64,000 nucleotides of DNA from Propionibacteriaceae bacterium (GCA_031267645.1 JAIRYW010000047.1:1-64000), one strand, 5' to 3'; counted from the first letter of the stretch, positions 26,480 to 35,741 are shown. Made by a program: numbers and translations. The notes: generated by a model from the sequence alone, not told the origin.

Positions 26480-27847
26480 TCAACCCCGCCAGGCCCAAAC
26501 GGCCTCGCGAATGCCTTCGGACACCGTCGGATGGGGGAAGACGACCTGTTTGAGGTCGTCCACGCTGAATTCGTTCTCCAGGACGCCGGCCACGCCCCAG
26601 ATCGTCTCGGGGGCGTAGGGGCCGATCATCTGCAGGCCGCGGATCAAACCGGAGTCCGGCTCCGCCACCAGTTTGACCACGCCGGAGGCGCTCAAGCCGT
26701 GTTCGGCCACGAAACGTCCGGACAGGGTCAACGGCACCGTGACGCAGCGTACAGTCAATCCTCGCTTGACGCATTCCCGCTCGGTCAGGCCGACTCCGGC
26801 CGCCTCCGGGTGGCCGTAAACAGCCCAGGGGATGGTGTCCCAACGCATGGTCTGGCCCCGCTCCCGACTGGACGGGTCGATGATCAAAGCGGCGGCGATC
26901 TCGCCCATCCGGTAGGCGGCGTGGGCCAGCAGGCTACGGCCGGTGATGTCGCCCACGGCCCAGACCCCGGGCTGATTGGTGCGCATGGTGTCGTCCACCG
27001 TGACGCCTCGGCTGGTCAGTTCCAAGCCGCTCAGCTCGGCCCCCCAGCCCTCCAGACAAGGCCGCCGACCGACCGCCATCAAAACCAGGTCGGCCTCGAC
27101 CCGGACCCGCTGGCCGCTGGCGTCGGTGTAGACCACCGAACTGCCCTCGACCTGCTCCACCCGGCACTTGAGATGGAATTGGACCTTAGGCATGGCCCGG
27201 CGCAGTTTGGCGGCCACGTCGGCGTCCATGAAGGGCAGGATCTCGTCCAGCATCTCGATCACCTCGACCTGGACGCCGAGGTCGGCGAATAGGCTGGCGA
27301 ACTCGACCCCGATGACGCCCCCGCCGATGACGGCCAAGCGTTGGGGCGGGCTGGCCACTGACAGCAAGGCGGTCGAATCCAGCACCAGCGGGTTGCCTTC
27401 GACCCCCGGGATGGGCGGCATCGAGGGCAGCGAGCCGGTGGCGACGATGATGTGGTCGGCCTGATGGCGCTGGCCGGCCAGCTCGATCACTCCGGGAGCG
27501 ACGAAACGAGCCGCTTGGGGCGCCACCTCGACCTTCAGCCGACGTAGCTTGGCCCCCACGCCGGAGACCAGGGTTTGGACGGTCTTGTCCTTCCAGGCCT
27601 GGATCTGGCCCCAGTCGTAGCGCACGGCCTCGGCGCTGACGCCGAAGGTGGTCGAATCGAGGGCTTGGCGGTAGAGCTTGGCCGAGTTGAGCAAGCTCTT
27701 GGTCGGGATGCAGCCGACGTTCAAGCAGGCCCCGCCCAAGGCGTTCGGCTCGGCCAGCAGAACGCGGCGGCCGGCCTCGGCCAGACGCTCGGCCGCGATG
27801 TAGCCACCCGGCCCTCCGCCGACGACGATGACGTCGTGATCAGTCAT
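26480..27847 (-). CDS. lpdA: Dihydrolipoamide dehydrogenase (E3)
   Basis: A 455-residue flavoprotein that reoxidises dihydrolipoyl-E2 and makes NADH. FAD-binding [13 protein letters not shown] is at 8-20, the redox disulfide C41/C46 is in [14 protein letters not shown], the NAD-binding [10 protein letters not shown] is near 178, and [15 protein letters not shown] is near 300. The C-terminal dimerisation domain carries HPTVSEG with the active-site His. It has no N-terminal lipoyl domain. It sits between E2 and E1 with gaps of 13 and 35 bases, so it is dedicated to this complex. Confidence 0.95.
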   Translation of the reverse strand: MTDHDVIVVGGGPGGYIAAERLAEAGRRVLLAEPNALGGACLNVGCIPTKSLLNSAKLYRQALDSTTFGVSAEAVRYDWGQIQAWKDKTVQTLVSGVGAKLRRLKVEVAPQAARFVAPGVIELAGQRHQADHIIVATGSLPSMPPIPGVEGNPLVLDSTALLSVASPPQRLAVIGGGVIGVEFASLFADLGVQVEVIEMLDEILPFMDADVAAKLRRAMPKVQFHLKCRVEQVEGSSVVYTDASGQRVRVEADLVLMAVGRRPCLEGWGAELSGLELTSRGVTVDDTMRTNQPGVWAVGDITGRSLLAHAAYRMGEIAAALIIDPSSRERGQTMRWDTIPWAVYGHPEAAGVGLTERECVKRGLTVRCVTVPLTLSGRFVAEHGLSASGVVKLVAEPDSGLIRGLQMIGPYAPETIWGVAGVLENEFSVDDLKQVVFPHPTVSEGIREAVWAWRG

Positions 27848-27860
27848 TGGTCAAGCCCTC

Positions 27861-29516
27861 TCAGTCCAGTACGGCGATGTCGATGTCGGCCACCAGGGCC
27901 ACCAGATCAGCCAGGAAGCGGGCCGCGTCGGCCCCGTCCACGACGGCGTGGTCGACCGTCAAGGAGAAGCCGATGCGCTGCTCCACGGCCAGTCCGCCGT
28001 CGGGCCGGATGGTCGGTTGGGGCCGGATCGCGTTGACGCCCAAGATGGCGACCTGGGGACTGTTCAGGATCGGGGTGAAACTCTCGATGCCGAAGGCCCC
28101 CAGATTGGTGACGGTGAAAGTGGCCCCGGACAGCAGATCGGGGCTGACCGAGCCGGATTGGGCCTTGGCGGCCAGGTCCTTGGTCTGACTGGAGAACTGG
28201 CGCAGACCCAGGCGGGAGGCGAAGCGGACGGTCGGCACCAGCAGACCGCGCGGGGTGTCGACGGCCAGACCGAGATGGACCTCGGCGTAACGGCTCAGCA
28301 CCCCGTCGGCCAGGGTGGCGTTGAGTCCGGCGTGCTGGCGGGCGGTCTGGACGGCGGCGTAGGCCACCAGGTCGCCGATGGTGACGCCGTTCATGCCCAG
28401 GACCGGATCGGACCGCTTCAGGCGGGCCCGCAAGTTGAGCAGGTTGGTGGCGGGGGCGCTGCTGTCGAAGGTCAGCTGGGCGTGGTTCGACAGCGAGGCC
28501 AGCATCCGGCCGGCCACCAGCTGACGGATGCCGCGCAGAACGGTCTGGTCGACCGGCCCGGGGAAGCTGGGGTCGTCGATCGGCCCGGCCAGAGCCGGGT
28601 GGGTGGCGGAGATGGCGCCACTGGTCGGGACTGGCTCCGGGGGCAGCGGCTGGTCCGGCGGCGGGGGCGCAGCCGGGGCCGGGGGCGCGCTGGGCTGATC
28701 CGGCTCGGCCTGGCTGCGGGCGGTCTGCCCGATCAAGTCGGCCAGTCGGACCCGGCCGCCGATGCCGCTGCCGCTGTCCGGCCGACCGGCCTCGGGTTGG
28801 GACTGAGTCTGGACGGCCCGGGTCGTCCCGGTCGGGCCCGACGGTTCGGCCGGCGCCGAGTCGTCCACCAGCGGTTCCGGCGCCACCGGCTCCGGGGCCG
28901 GGTCCGGCGTCACCAGGCTGGAGGCGGCGGCCGAGCCTTGGCCGGCGGCGGCCGCCAGCACGTCGCGCTCGATCACCCGGCCCCGTGGTCCGCTGCCGGT
29001 CAGGCTGTCGATGGCGATGCCGTAGACGGCGGCCAGCTCACGCGCCCGGGGACTGGCCGCTTTGGGTCCGGTCTGGCCCATCCCAACCGCCGGGGCGAAC
29101 GGGAGCGACGATCCGACGGCGGGAGCGGGCGGGGGCAAAGCCTCCGGCACGGCCACCGGGACTGGTTCGGGCACAGCCACCGCGATGGGCTCGGGCAGAG
29201 CCACCGCGGCGGGTTCTGAGTCGGTCGGAGCCACCGCGGCGGGCGGCTCGGCGCCGGTCCAGGCCGAGATGTCGTCGCCCGGCTGGCCGATGACGGCCAG
29301 AGGAGCCTTGACCGGCACTTCGTCGCCGACCTCGGCCAAACGGGCCAGCAGCAGGCCGCTCAGTCCGGCCGGCACTTCCATGGCCGATTTGTCGGTCTCG
29401 ATCTCGCACAGCACCGTGCTGGGGTCGACCGGCTGGCCGACTTCGACCCGCCAGGCGGTGATGAGGCAGGACTCGACGGTGTTGCCCAGCTGGGGCATCA
29501 CCAGAACTTCGGCCAT
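27861..29516 (-). CDS. Dihydrolipoamide acyltransferase (E2) of a 2-oxo acid dehydrogenase complex
   Basis: A 551-residue E2 core protein. One lipoyl domain occupies residues 1-80, with the modified Lys43 in IETDKSAMEVPAG. A Pro/Ala/Val-Pro-Glu repeat linker (about 95-135) leads to the peripheral-subunit-binding domain at about 152-187 (SPRARELAAVYGIAIDSL), then another Pro-rich linker, then the catalytic domain from about 320 with DHAVVDGADAARFL near 520. It moves the acyl group made by E1 to CoA. The start at 29516 matches the family N-terminus (MAEVLVMPQLGNTVES). It is in line with E3 and E1. Confidence 0.93.
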   Translation of the reverse strand: MAEVLVMPQLGNTVESCLITAWRVEVGQPVDPSTVLCEIETDKSAMEVPAGLSGLLLARLAEVGDEVPVKAPLAVIGQPGDDISAWTGAEPPAAVAPTDSEPAAVALPEPIAVAVPEPVPVAVPEALPPPAPAVGSSLPFAPAVGMGQTGPKAASPRARELAAVYGIAIDSLTGSGPRGRVIERDVLAAAAGQGSAAASSLVTPDPAPEPVAPEPLVDDSAPAEPSGPTGTTRAVQTQSQPEAGRPDSGSGIGGRVRLADLIGQTARSQAEPDQPSAPPAPAAPPPPDQPLPPEPVPTSGAISATHPALAGPIDDPSFPGPVDQTVLRGIRQLVAGRMLASLSNHAQLTFDSSAPATNLLNLRARLKRSDPVLGMNGVTIGDLVAYAAVQTARQHAGLNATLADGVLSRYAEVHLGLAVDTPRGLLVPTVRFASRLGLRQFSSQTKDLAAKAQSGSVSPDLLSGATFTVTNLGAFGIESFTPILNSPQVAILGVNAIRPQPTIRPDGGLAVEQRIGFSLTVDHAVVDGADAARFLADLVALVADIDIAVLD

Positions 29517-29557
29517 GTCCGTACTCCTTTGCGCTGATTCGATGGTTGGGGCTGGTC

Positions 29558-31219
29558 TCAGAGAGCCGGAACGGTCCGCAGCAGGACTTCCTCGGCTTGT
29601 TTGGTCCACTGACCGTCGACCATGGCGGCGGCCACCTCGGGCAGTCGCTGAGGCAGGTCGACCAGACGGATCAGCCCCATGTCGCCCAGCGCCGGGTAGA
29701 CCACGATCTTGCCCTGGCTGGTGCGGTCGATGACGGAGGCGATGGCGGCCGGCACACCGTCCAGTCCGCTGATGGCGTCGAGCGAGATGTTGGTGTCGAC
29801 CACCCCGTCCTCGATCCGCCCCACCACGGTGGCGACGTCGACGATGCGCGAGCCCGAGGTGCCGACCAGATAGACGTGACGCTCCACGATGGCGTCCAGG
29901 TCGAGCCCGGCCATGGTGCCGACGGCGAAGCCGGCGAAGGCGTTGACGACCGAGCCGGGCCCGGCCCAAGCGATGGCCTGGGCCACCAAGGGGCCGGCCG
30001 GCACCATCAGGGCGACGTAGTCGTAAGCCTGCTCCGGCAGGGGTTGGCTGGTCGAGTTCCAGACCCGGGCCTTGGCCCCGGTGCGGGCCGCCAGCGGGGC
30101 CAGAACCTGCTCCAGGTGGGCCAGCCGCTCGTCATTGACGTCGACCGCGTCCAAGCTGACGTCCGGCACCCCCAAGGTGATGGCGCGGACGGCGTGCATC
30201 AGGCCCATCGGACCGGCCGCCCCGATCACCGCCACCCGGTCGCCCGGGCCGAGGTCGCAACTGGCCGGCACGGCGTCGTAGCCCGGCTGGGGCCGATGGC
30301 CGGTGCTGCCGGTGTAGCGGATCAGGTCGTAGTGGACCCGGCCGACGTCGATCTGGACCGGCCGGCCGAAGCTGGCCCCGCCCGTCACCAGGTTCATCAG
30401 TCCGCCGCTGGCCAGGCGCGGCCCCAAGGCCTCCACCAGGTCCGGATCGGAGCCGAAATAGACGATGTCGTCGAACTGGCCGGTGACCTGGTCGACCGAG
30501 TCCAGAGCCTGAGTGGTCGGATCCGAGCCGGGTAGGCCGACGGTGACCTGGCGGGCCGGCTGGGCCTGGGCCAGCAACTCATCCAAGCCTTCGACCTGGG
30601 CGCCGGCGTCCGCCACCACCAGCAACGAGCCGCCCTGGACCGGAGTGCGGCGTTCGCCCCAGGCGTACGAGGCCTCGACGCAGGCCCAAGGCTCGGCCAA
30701 AGCGATGGCGGAGGCCGAGGGGCGCTCGGAGACCGGGATCAAGAAGCGCTCACCGGTCTCAGGTTCGATCACGACCCGCTCGTCCAAGATGGTGTACTCG
30801 GCCAGGCCGCCGTCGATGGTGTAGCCGAAGGAGACATTGGAGGCCGCCGTCGGCAGATGCCGGTAGTCGGTCTGGATGGCCACCCGCTCCCCCACCTGGT
30901 GGCGCCGGACCTGGTCGCCCACCGCCACGATGCGGGCCACCGGCTCGTGTCCGGGCGTGACCGGCCGGTCTCCCGGAGCGTACCCGGCCACGGTGGCCAA
31001 CTCGGCTGGGGTCAGGCCGCCCACGGCCTGGCTCTTACGGGGGTGCTGGCTGAAGGCGTGCAGCAACTTGGTGTCGGAGAAGCAGATGCCGCAGGCCTCC
31101 ATGCGCAATAGCAACTGGGTCGGCCCCAACGGCGGCAGCGGTTTGGCCGGATCGATCTCGATCTGATCGGGGCCGGTGAAGACGACGGCCCGCTGGGTGG
31201 TGGGAATGTGATCTGTCAT
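29558..31219 (-). CDS. Zinc-type medium-chain dehydrogenase with two Rossmann-like domains
   Basis: A 553-residue MDR-superfamily protein, about 200 residues longer than a normal zinc alcohol dehydrogenase. The GroES-like catalytic domain spans 10-190, with the zinc ligands C46 (ACGICFSD) and H91/E92 (PGHEP). The four-Cys structural zinc lobe is missing. Residues about 196-305 look like a first, degenerate Rossmann unit (LLVVADAGAQVEG, no GxGxxG). Residues 326-480 form a second with GDRVAVIGAAGPMGL (327-340). It lies between the rhamnulose aldolase fusion (16-base gap) and E2 (41-base gap), so it probably acts on an intermediate of the same route, perhaps a lactaldehyde- or propanediol-like compound. 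The substrate is not established. Confidence 0.75.
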   Translation of the reverse strand: MTDHIPTTQRAVVFTGPDQIEIDPAKPLPPLGPTQLLLRMEACGICFSDTKLLHAFSQHPRKSQAVGGLTPAELATVAGYAPGDRPVTPGHEPVARIVAVGDQVRRHQVGERVAIQTDYRHLPTAASNVSFGYTIDGGLAEYTILDERVVIEPETGERFLIPVSERPSASAIALAEPWACVEASYAWGERRTPVQGGSLLVVADAGAQVEGLDELLAQAQPARQVTVGLPGSDPTTQALDSVDQVTGQFDDIVYFGSDPDLVEALGPRLASGGLMNLVTGGASFGRPVQIDVGRVHYDLIRYTGSTGHRPQPGYDAVPASCDLGPGDRVAVIGAAGPMGLMHAVRAITLGVPDVSLDAVDVNDERLAHLEQVLAPLAARTGAKARVWNSTSQPLPEQAYDYVALMVPAGPLVAQAIAWAGPGSVVNAFAGFAVGTMAGLDLDAIVERHVYLVGTSGSRIVDVATVVGRIEDGVVDTNISLDAISGLDGVPAAIASVIDRTSQGKIVVYPALGDMGLIRLVDLPQRLPEVAAAMVDGQWTKQAEEVLLRTVPAL

Positions 31220-31235
31220 CTTAGGAACCTCAACC

Positions 31236-33212
31236 TCAACTCATCATGATCTGGCCGCCGGTCACGGGGACGGCCTGACCGGTCTCGTACTGCTGGGCGA
31301 CGATGTAGAACAGGGCCTCGGCCACATCAGCGGGCGTGCAACCACGCCCCATCGGCACCTGGGCCTCATAGTAGGCCCTGACGTCGGCCAGACTGGTCGC
31401 GCCCGGCACTTTGCCGGCCCTCAAATATTGCACGAACAAGCCCCGTTCGGGGTCCGACCAGAGCGGTCCGTCCAGGAAATTGCCGGGGCAGATGGCGTTG
31501 ACCTTGACGCCCGACTCGACCAACTCCAAGGCGAAGGACTGGGTCAGACCGATGCCGCCGAATTTCGAGCCGGCGTAGGCGAAATTACGCTTCGAACCGG
31601 CCAGGCCGGACTTGGAGTTGATCTCGACGATGTCGAACATCAGATCCGGGCGGGCCCGGTGTTGGGCCGCCATGATCGGCGCCACCGCCTGGACGCCGAG
31701 GAAGTAGCCCCGGTAGTTGATGGCCGTGACCAGGTCGAAGTCGTCCGGCCGCAGGTCGGTGACGGCCCCGGCCCGGGCCACGCCGGCGTTGGAGACGAAC
31801 AGGTCGACCCCGCCGTACCAACTCAAGATCTGTTCCCAAGCCGTCCGCTGCGAGGCCGCGTCGGCCACGTCCAGGGCGACCGCTCGGGCCCGTCCGGGGC
31901 CGTGCCGCCCGCTCAAACGGTCCGCTTCGGCCTGGGCCAGGCCTTCGTTCAAGTCGGCCAATACGACATGGGCGCCGGCCTCGACCGCCGCCGTGGCCAG
32001 ACCCAGGCCGAAGCCCTGGGCGGCGCCCGTCACCACCACCACTCGGCCGGCCAGACGTCCCGGCGAGCCGCGCCCGGTCAAACCGCGCCGGTAGGCCTCG
32101 GCCTCCCAGTGCTCGATGAACCCAACCTCCTGCTTCGTCATGGTGCGGGGCTGGCCCAGCCGGGCCGCGTCGCGGCTGACCTGGAGGGAGTCGATGAAGA
32201 CGTCCAAAGAGTTACGGGCCGAGGCCCAGTCCGTCCCCGCCGCGAAAGCCACCAGGCCCGGGGCCACCACCACGGTGGGCAGATGGCCGTGCCGTTCGAG
32301 GTAGGCATCGAGGGCCGAACGGGCGGCCGCGGCGATCTGGGTCAGATCGGCCGGCGGCTCGACCAGGCAGGGCAGGGCCCCGGCGTAGACGATCTGGTCC
32401 GGGATCAGCGGACCTTGGCTGACCATGGGACGTCCCGGCTGGGTCTCGGCCTGGACCAGCTGGCCGCTGTCCGAGGTCACCACCGCCAGATTCCCCGTCG
32501 GGCTGAGCCAGCCCCGCAGCAGCGGAGCCAGTGCGGCCGTCAGCGCCGCCACCCGCTCGGCCGGGACCGGGGCGACCGTCGGCGCCGGCACGGCCGCGAT
32601 GGCGGCGCTGACGGTGGCGGTCAAATGCTCGACCAACTCGATCAGCTCCTCCTCGCTGTCGGCCGCCGCGATGACGCCGTGGTTGCGCAGCAGGGTCAAG
32701 CCGGGGGCGGGCTGGCCGGTGCGGGCGCTGTGCTGGCGCCGAGCCTGGTCGATCAGCCGGGCCAGGGGCACGCCGGGGTCGATGTAGTCGACCACCACGG
32801 CTTGGTCGCCCAAGAGCCGGGCGGCCAACTGGTGGGCGTCCTGGTTGCAGGTCACGGCGTTGGCCGCCAGGGGGTGCAGGTGCAGCACCAAAGCCTCTGG
32901 CAGCAGGGCGTGGAACAGGATCTCGACGCTGGGCCGCCGACCCTCGGCCGGACCCACCCGGGCCCGTTCGGCCGCCCACCGGACCGGATCGCCCTCGACC
33001 GGGGCGGTGGAGTGCAAGGCCTCCAACAAGACGTCGATCCGCAGTGGCACCAAGTCCTCCGCCTCCAGCGTGGCCAAGGCGATGCCGGAGGGTTTGATGT
33101 GGAGCACGCCGTCCAATTTGACGGAGGCGTTGCCGCCTCCAGCACGGGCGAACTCGGGACCGCCGAAGCGGTGGCAGATCCGGATCAGGGCGTCGGTCAA
33201 CGGGTCGGACAT
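31236..33212 (-). CDS. rhaEW: Bifunctional rhamnulose-1-phosphate aldolase / short-chain dehydrogenase (RhaEW-type)
   Basis: A 658-residue fusion. The N-terminal class II aldolase domain (1 to about 390) shows GGGNASVKLDG, the metal-ligand LHLHPLA and LLRNHGVIAA. The C-terminal SDR domain (about 410-658) shows VVVTGAAQGFGLGLA, the SNAG block and catalytic YAGSK. Characterised proteins of this architecture cleave L-rhamnulose-1-phosphate to dihydroxyacetone phosphate and L-lactaldehyde and oxidise the aldehyde to lactate with NAD. The start at 33212 overlaps the preceding gene by 16 bases. The flanking rhaI and rhaB support rhamnose; fucose is a less likely alternative. Confidence 0.9.
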   Translation of the reverse strand: MSDPLTDALIRICHRFGGPEFARAGGGNASVKLDGVLHIKPSGIALATLEAEDLVPLRIDVLLEALHSTAPVEGDPVRWAAERARVGPAEGRRPSVEILFHALLPEALVLHLHPLAANAVTCNQDAHQLAARLLGDQAVVVDYIDPGVPLARLIDQARRQHSARTGQPAPGLTLLRNHGVIAAADSEEELIELVEHLTATVSAAIAAVPAPTVAPVPAERVAALTAALAPLLRGWLSPTGNLAVVTSDSGQLVQAETQPGRPMVSQGPLIPDQIVYAGALPCLVEPPADLTQIAAAARSALDAYLERHGHLPTVVVAPGLVAFAAGTDWASARNSLDVFIDSLQVSRDAARLGQPRTMTKQEVGFIEHWEAEAYRRGLTGRGSPGRLAGRVVVVTGAAQGFGLGLATAAVEAGAHVVLADLNEGLAQAEADRLSGRHGPGRARAVALDVADAASQRTAWEQILSWYGGVDLFVSNAGVARAGAVTDLRPDDFDLVTAINYRGYFLGVQAVAPIMAAQHRARPDLMFDIVEINSKSGLAGSKRNFAYAGSKFGGIGLTQSFALELVESGVKVNAICPGNFLDGPLWSDPERGLFVQYLRAGKVPGATSLADVRAYYEAQVPMGRGCTPADVAEALFYIVAQQYETGQAVPVTGGQIMMS

Positions 33213-34411
33213 GGCTCCTCCTGAGCTTCGAGAATGGCCCGCCCTTGTTCCACCAGACGGCTGCGCTCCGAGCCCCGGGCGATCAGACGGCCCTGGCCAT
33301 CGACGTAGCCGGGCTGGCCCTGGCTGGTGCGGGCGGCGTGGGCCGCCACCAGGCAGGTGGCCTCGTAGAAGGCTTGACGGGATTGGGCCGAGACCGGCCC
33401 ATCGAGACAGAACGGGTCCAGCGGGACCCGATCGGCGGTGTTGTGCTCGGTGCCGGCCATGACGATCAGGCCGGCGGCTTGGAAGGCCTCGACGTAGCGG
33501 TCCACCACCGCTCGGCGGTTGCGCAGCGGGATCAACTCGGCCGCCCACACCCCCCGGTCGACCAGGGCTTGGGCCAGCCGTTCGGGCGAGGCCTCGAAGG
33601 GACAGACCGGATCGACTCCGTCGGCCAGGGTCGGGTAGCAGGGGATGCCGCCGCGGTCCAAGACGTAATCGAAGGCGGCTTCGAAGTCGAGCGGCACCTC
33701 AGCCACGAAACCGGGCGTCGACGCCTTCATCAGGCGGGCCCGCAACTCGCCTTGGAGGGCCACCGGATCGTCCAGGTCGACCTGACTGGGGCCGCCGTAG
33801 GCCCGTTCCAGGACCGCCGCCCGCCGCGGCCGGTCCAACTCGGACAGGGCCTGTTGCAGGGCCAAGGCGATGTGGCGCTCTTGCAGCGAGACCCATTCCA
33901 GGGGGACCTGGGCCCGTTCCGCCACCTGGGCGGCGATGGTCTGAGCCGACCAGGCGCAGTCCAGACCGGCCCCGGACAGATGGTCGGACAACCGCTCGAC
34001 CATCCGCTCGGCCCGCTGGTCGTTGCCGCGGCGAATCTGCTCGGCCGTGGCCTGGGCCCGATCCGACAGCGGCCGCGCCGGATCGATGCCCTTGCCGCAG
34101 AAGTACATCCGCCCCGGGTTGGCCGGGTCGTTGACCCGGATCCCGGCGGCGGCCAGGTCGGAGGCCAAGGTGATGAACTCGAGCCCGAAGAGGGGCGTCA
34201 GGCCGTTGGCCCGGGCCAGCCGGCCGAATTCGGCGTAGACCCGCTGATCGTAGAAATTGGAGATGCCGAGGGCCAGTAGACCCTGGTGGCGGGCCGCCTC
34301 GACCGCCTGGCCCAGGTTGGCGAAGGCGGAGAAATTGGGCGGCAGATGGACGTGGGTGTTGACCGCCGGCGGCCGGGACCCGGCCGGGCTCGACTCGACG
34401 CCTAATTCCAT
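33197..34411 (-). CDS. PHP-like putative metal-dependent hydrolase in the rhamnose operon
   Basis: A 404-residue protein starting with a PHP-like metal motif, NTHVHLPPNFSAF (H20, H22), followed by GLLALGISNFYD and, late, AGTEHNTADRVPLDP. These features suggest a TIM-barrel metal enzyme of the PHP/amidohydrolase type. I know no assigned function for such a protein in rhamnose catabolism. Its ATG lies ten bases inside rhaI and its end overlaps the aldolase fusion by 16 bases, so it is translated with them. A lactonase, phosphatase or aldose-processing step are all possible. Confidence 0.65.
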   Translation of the reverse strand: MELGVESSPAGSRPPAVNTHVHLPPNFSAFANLGQAVEAARHQGLLALGISNFYDQRVYAEFGRLARANGLTPLFGLEFITLASDLAAAGIRVNDPANPGRMYFCGKGIDPARPLSDRAQATAEQIRRGNDQRAERMVERLSDHLSGAGLDCAWSAQTIAAQVAERAQVPLEWVSLQERHIALALQQALSELDRPRRAAVLERAYGGPSQVDLDDPVALQGELRARLMKASTPGFVAEVPLDFEAAFDYVLDRGGIPCYPTLADGVDPVCPFEASPERLAQALVDRGVWAAELIPLRNRRAVVDRYVEAFQAAGLIVMAGTEHNTADRVPLDPFCLDGPVSAQSRQAFYEATCLVAAHAARTSQGQPGYVDGQGRLIARGSERSRLVEQGRAILEAQEEPCPTR

Positions 34412-35562
34412 GAGGCCTGCACGCCGCCGATCCGCTCCGCCTCGACTCGCTCCTGGTAGCCGCTGCCTCTGAAGGCCGCCACTGGATCGCCCGGCTGGCC
34501 GCGGCTGACCCGCAGGTCGGCCAGATCGGACCGCACGTCGGTGTAGAAGGCGTCCATGAAGATGGCGTTGGCGGCCAAGACGTCGCCGGCGGCTTGGGCT
34601 TCGGCCAAGGCCGCCCGGTCCAGCAGCAGGGCCCGGGCCAGCATCTCCTGGACGTTGAGGACGGAACGGATCTGACCCTCGATGTGGTTCTCGATGTTGT
34701 GGCACTGGTCCAGCATCAAGGCCACGTCCGGGTTGGGGTAGCCACCGCCGCGCACCACTTCGACCAGGATGCGGAAGAGCTGGAAGGGATCGGCCGCTCC
34801 CACCATCAGGTCGTCGTCGGCGTAGAAACGGGAGTTGAAGTCGAAGGACCCCAGCCGTCCCATCCGCAGCAGCTGGGCCACGATGAACTCGATATTGGTG
34901 CCGGGGGCGTGGTGGCCGGTGTCGAGGCAGACCATGGCCTTGGGCCCCAGGGCCTGGCACTGGATCAAGGAGGTGCCCCAGTCCGGCACGTCGGTGTGAT
35001 AGAAGGCGGGCTCGAAGAATTTGTACTCCAGCACCAGGCGCTGGTCTTCGTCCAGGGCGGCGTAGATCTCGGCCAAGGACTCGGCCAAGCGCTCCTGGCG
35101 GGACCGGATGTCGTCCTGGCCGGGATAGTTGGAGCCGTCGGCCAACCAGATCTTGAGGTCGCGCGAACCGGTCTGACGCATGATCTCGACACAGTCTAGG
35201 TTGTGCCGTACGGCCTTGGCCCGGACTCGGGGGTCGAAGTGGCACAGGCTGCCGAACTTGTAGTCGGTGTCCTGGAAGGTGTTGGAGTTGATGGTGCCCA
35301 GGCGCACTCCCTGGTCCCGGGCGTACTGGGCCAGGTCCGCGAAATCGTCCACCTGGTCCCAGGGGATGTGCAAGGCCACCACCGGCGCCAAGCCGGTCAG
35401 GGCGTGGACTTGGGCGGCGTCGGCGATCTTCTCCTTGGGGTCGCGCGGCGTGCCGGCTTGGGGAAAGACCTTGAAGCGCGTGCCCGAGTTGCCGTAGGCC
35501 CAGGACGGGACTTCGATGCCGAGGCCGCTGAGGGCTTCGGCGACATCAGAGAATGAGGGCAT
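34402..35562 (-). CDS. rhaI: L-rhamnose isomerase (RhaI type)
   Basis: A 386-residue TIM-barrel isomerase converting L-rhamnose to L-rhamnulose, of the Pseudomonas/Bacillus RhaI type rather than E. coli RhaA. The metal-site carboxylates and histidines are in LEYKFFEPAFYHTD, CLDTGHHAPGTN and DQCHNIENH; FDFNSRFYADDD follows. AAGGAG precedes the ATG at proper spacing. It is the first gene of the minus-strand operon, with a promoter containing -35 TTGACG, -10 TAGAGT and a LacI-type site just after. Confidence 0.92.
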   Translation of the reverse strand: MPSFSDVAEALSGLGIEVPSWAYGNSGTRFKVFPQAGTPRDPKEKIADAAQVHALTGLAPVVALHIPWDQVDDFADLAQYARDQGVRLGTINSNTFQDTDYKFGSLCHFDPRVRAKAVRHNLDCVEIMRQTGSRDLKIWLADGSNYPGQDDIRSRQERLAESLAEIYAALDEDQRLVLEYKFFEPAFYHTDVPDWGTSLIQCQALGPKAMVCLDTGHHAPGTNIEFIVAQLLRMGRLGSFDFNSRFYADDDLMVGAADPFQLFRILVEVVRGGGYPNPDVALMLDQCHNIENHIEGQIRSVLNVQEMLARALLLDRAALAEAQAAGDVLAANAIFMDAFYTDVRSDLADLRVSRGQPGDPVAAFRGSGYQERVEAERIGGVQASWN

Positions 35563-35583
35563 CGGTGCTCCTTCAGTTCTGGA

Positions 35584-35626
35584 TTTAATCGATTTAGACT
35601 CTACGAGGGACGCCGCCCGACGTCAA
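35584..35626 (-). promoter_or_regulatory. rhaI promoter with LacI-type operator
   Basis: On the minus strand, -35 TTGACG (35621-35626) and -10 TAGAGT (35598-35603) are separated by exactly 17 bases. Immediately downstream is TTTAATCGATTTAG (35584-35597), with the perfect central palindrome AATCGATT and its CG centre, which is typical of LacI-family sites. A repressor there would block transcription of the operon. Confidence 0.65.
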
Positions 35627-35650
35627 GGTCTGACGGGGTCCGAACCAATA

Positions 35651-35679
35651 TTGACAGCGTCGCCGAGTCGATTTAGCCT
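35651..35679 (+). promoter_or_regulatory. rhaB promoter with second TCGATTTAG site
   Basis: On the plus strand, -35 TTGACA (35651-35656) is followed after 17 bases by -10-like TAGCCT (35674-35679). The sequence TCGATTTAG (35668-35676) repeats the half of the operator at 35589-35597 and overlaps this -10, so one regulator could control both directions. The -10 is weak. Confidence 0.55.
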
Positions 35680-35741
35680 CGGGGCGACCGGTCCAGGCGG
35701 GCCGGCGACCTCGGGACGCCGTTCTCTTGAAAGGGGACGCC

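Noticed and set aside
26445-26843. N-terminal extension of the E1 frame upstream of 26444
   Set aside because: It overlaps the end of the E3 gene in another frame and has no family sequence. The family-like start MTKSLLVDP lies at 26444.
31428-34279. Long plus-strand frames opposite the rhamnose operon
   Set aside because: They are antisense shadows of the aldolase fusion and PHP-like gene, with low-complexity composition and no ribosome site.
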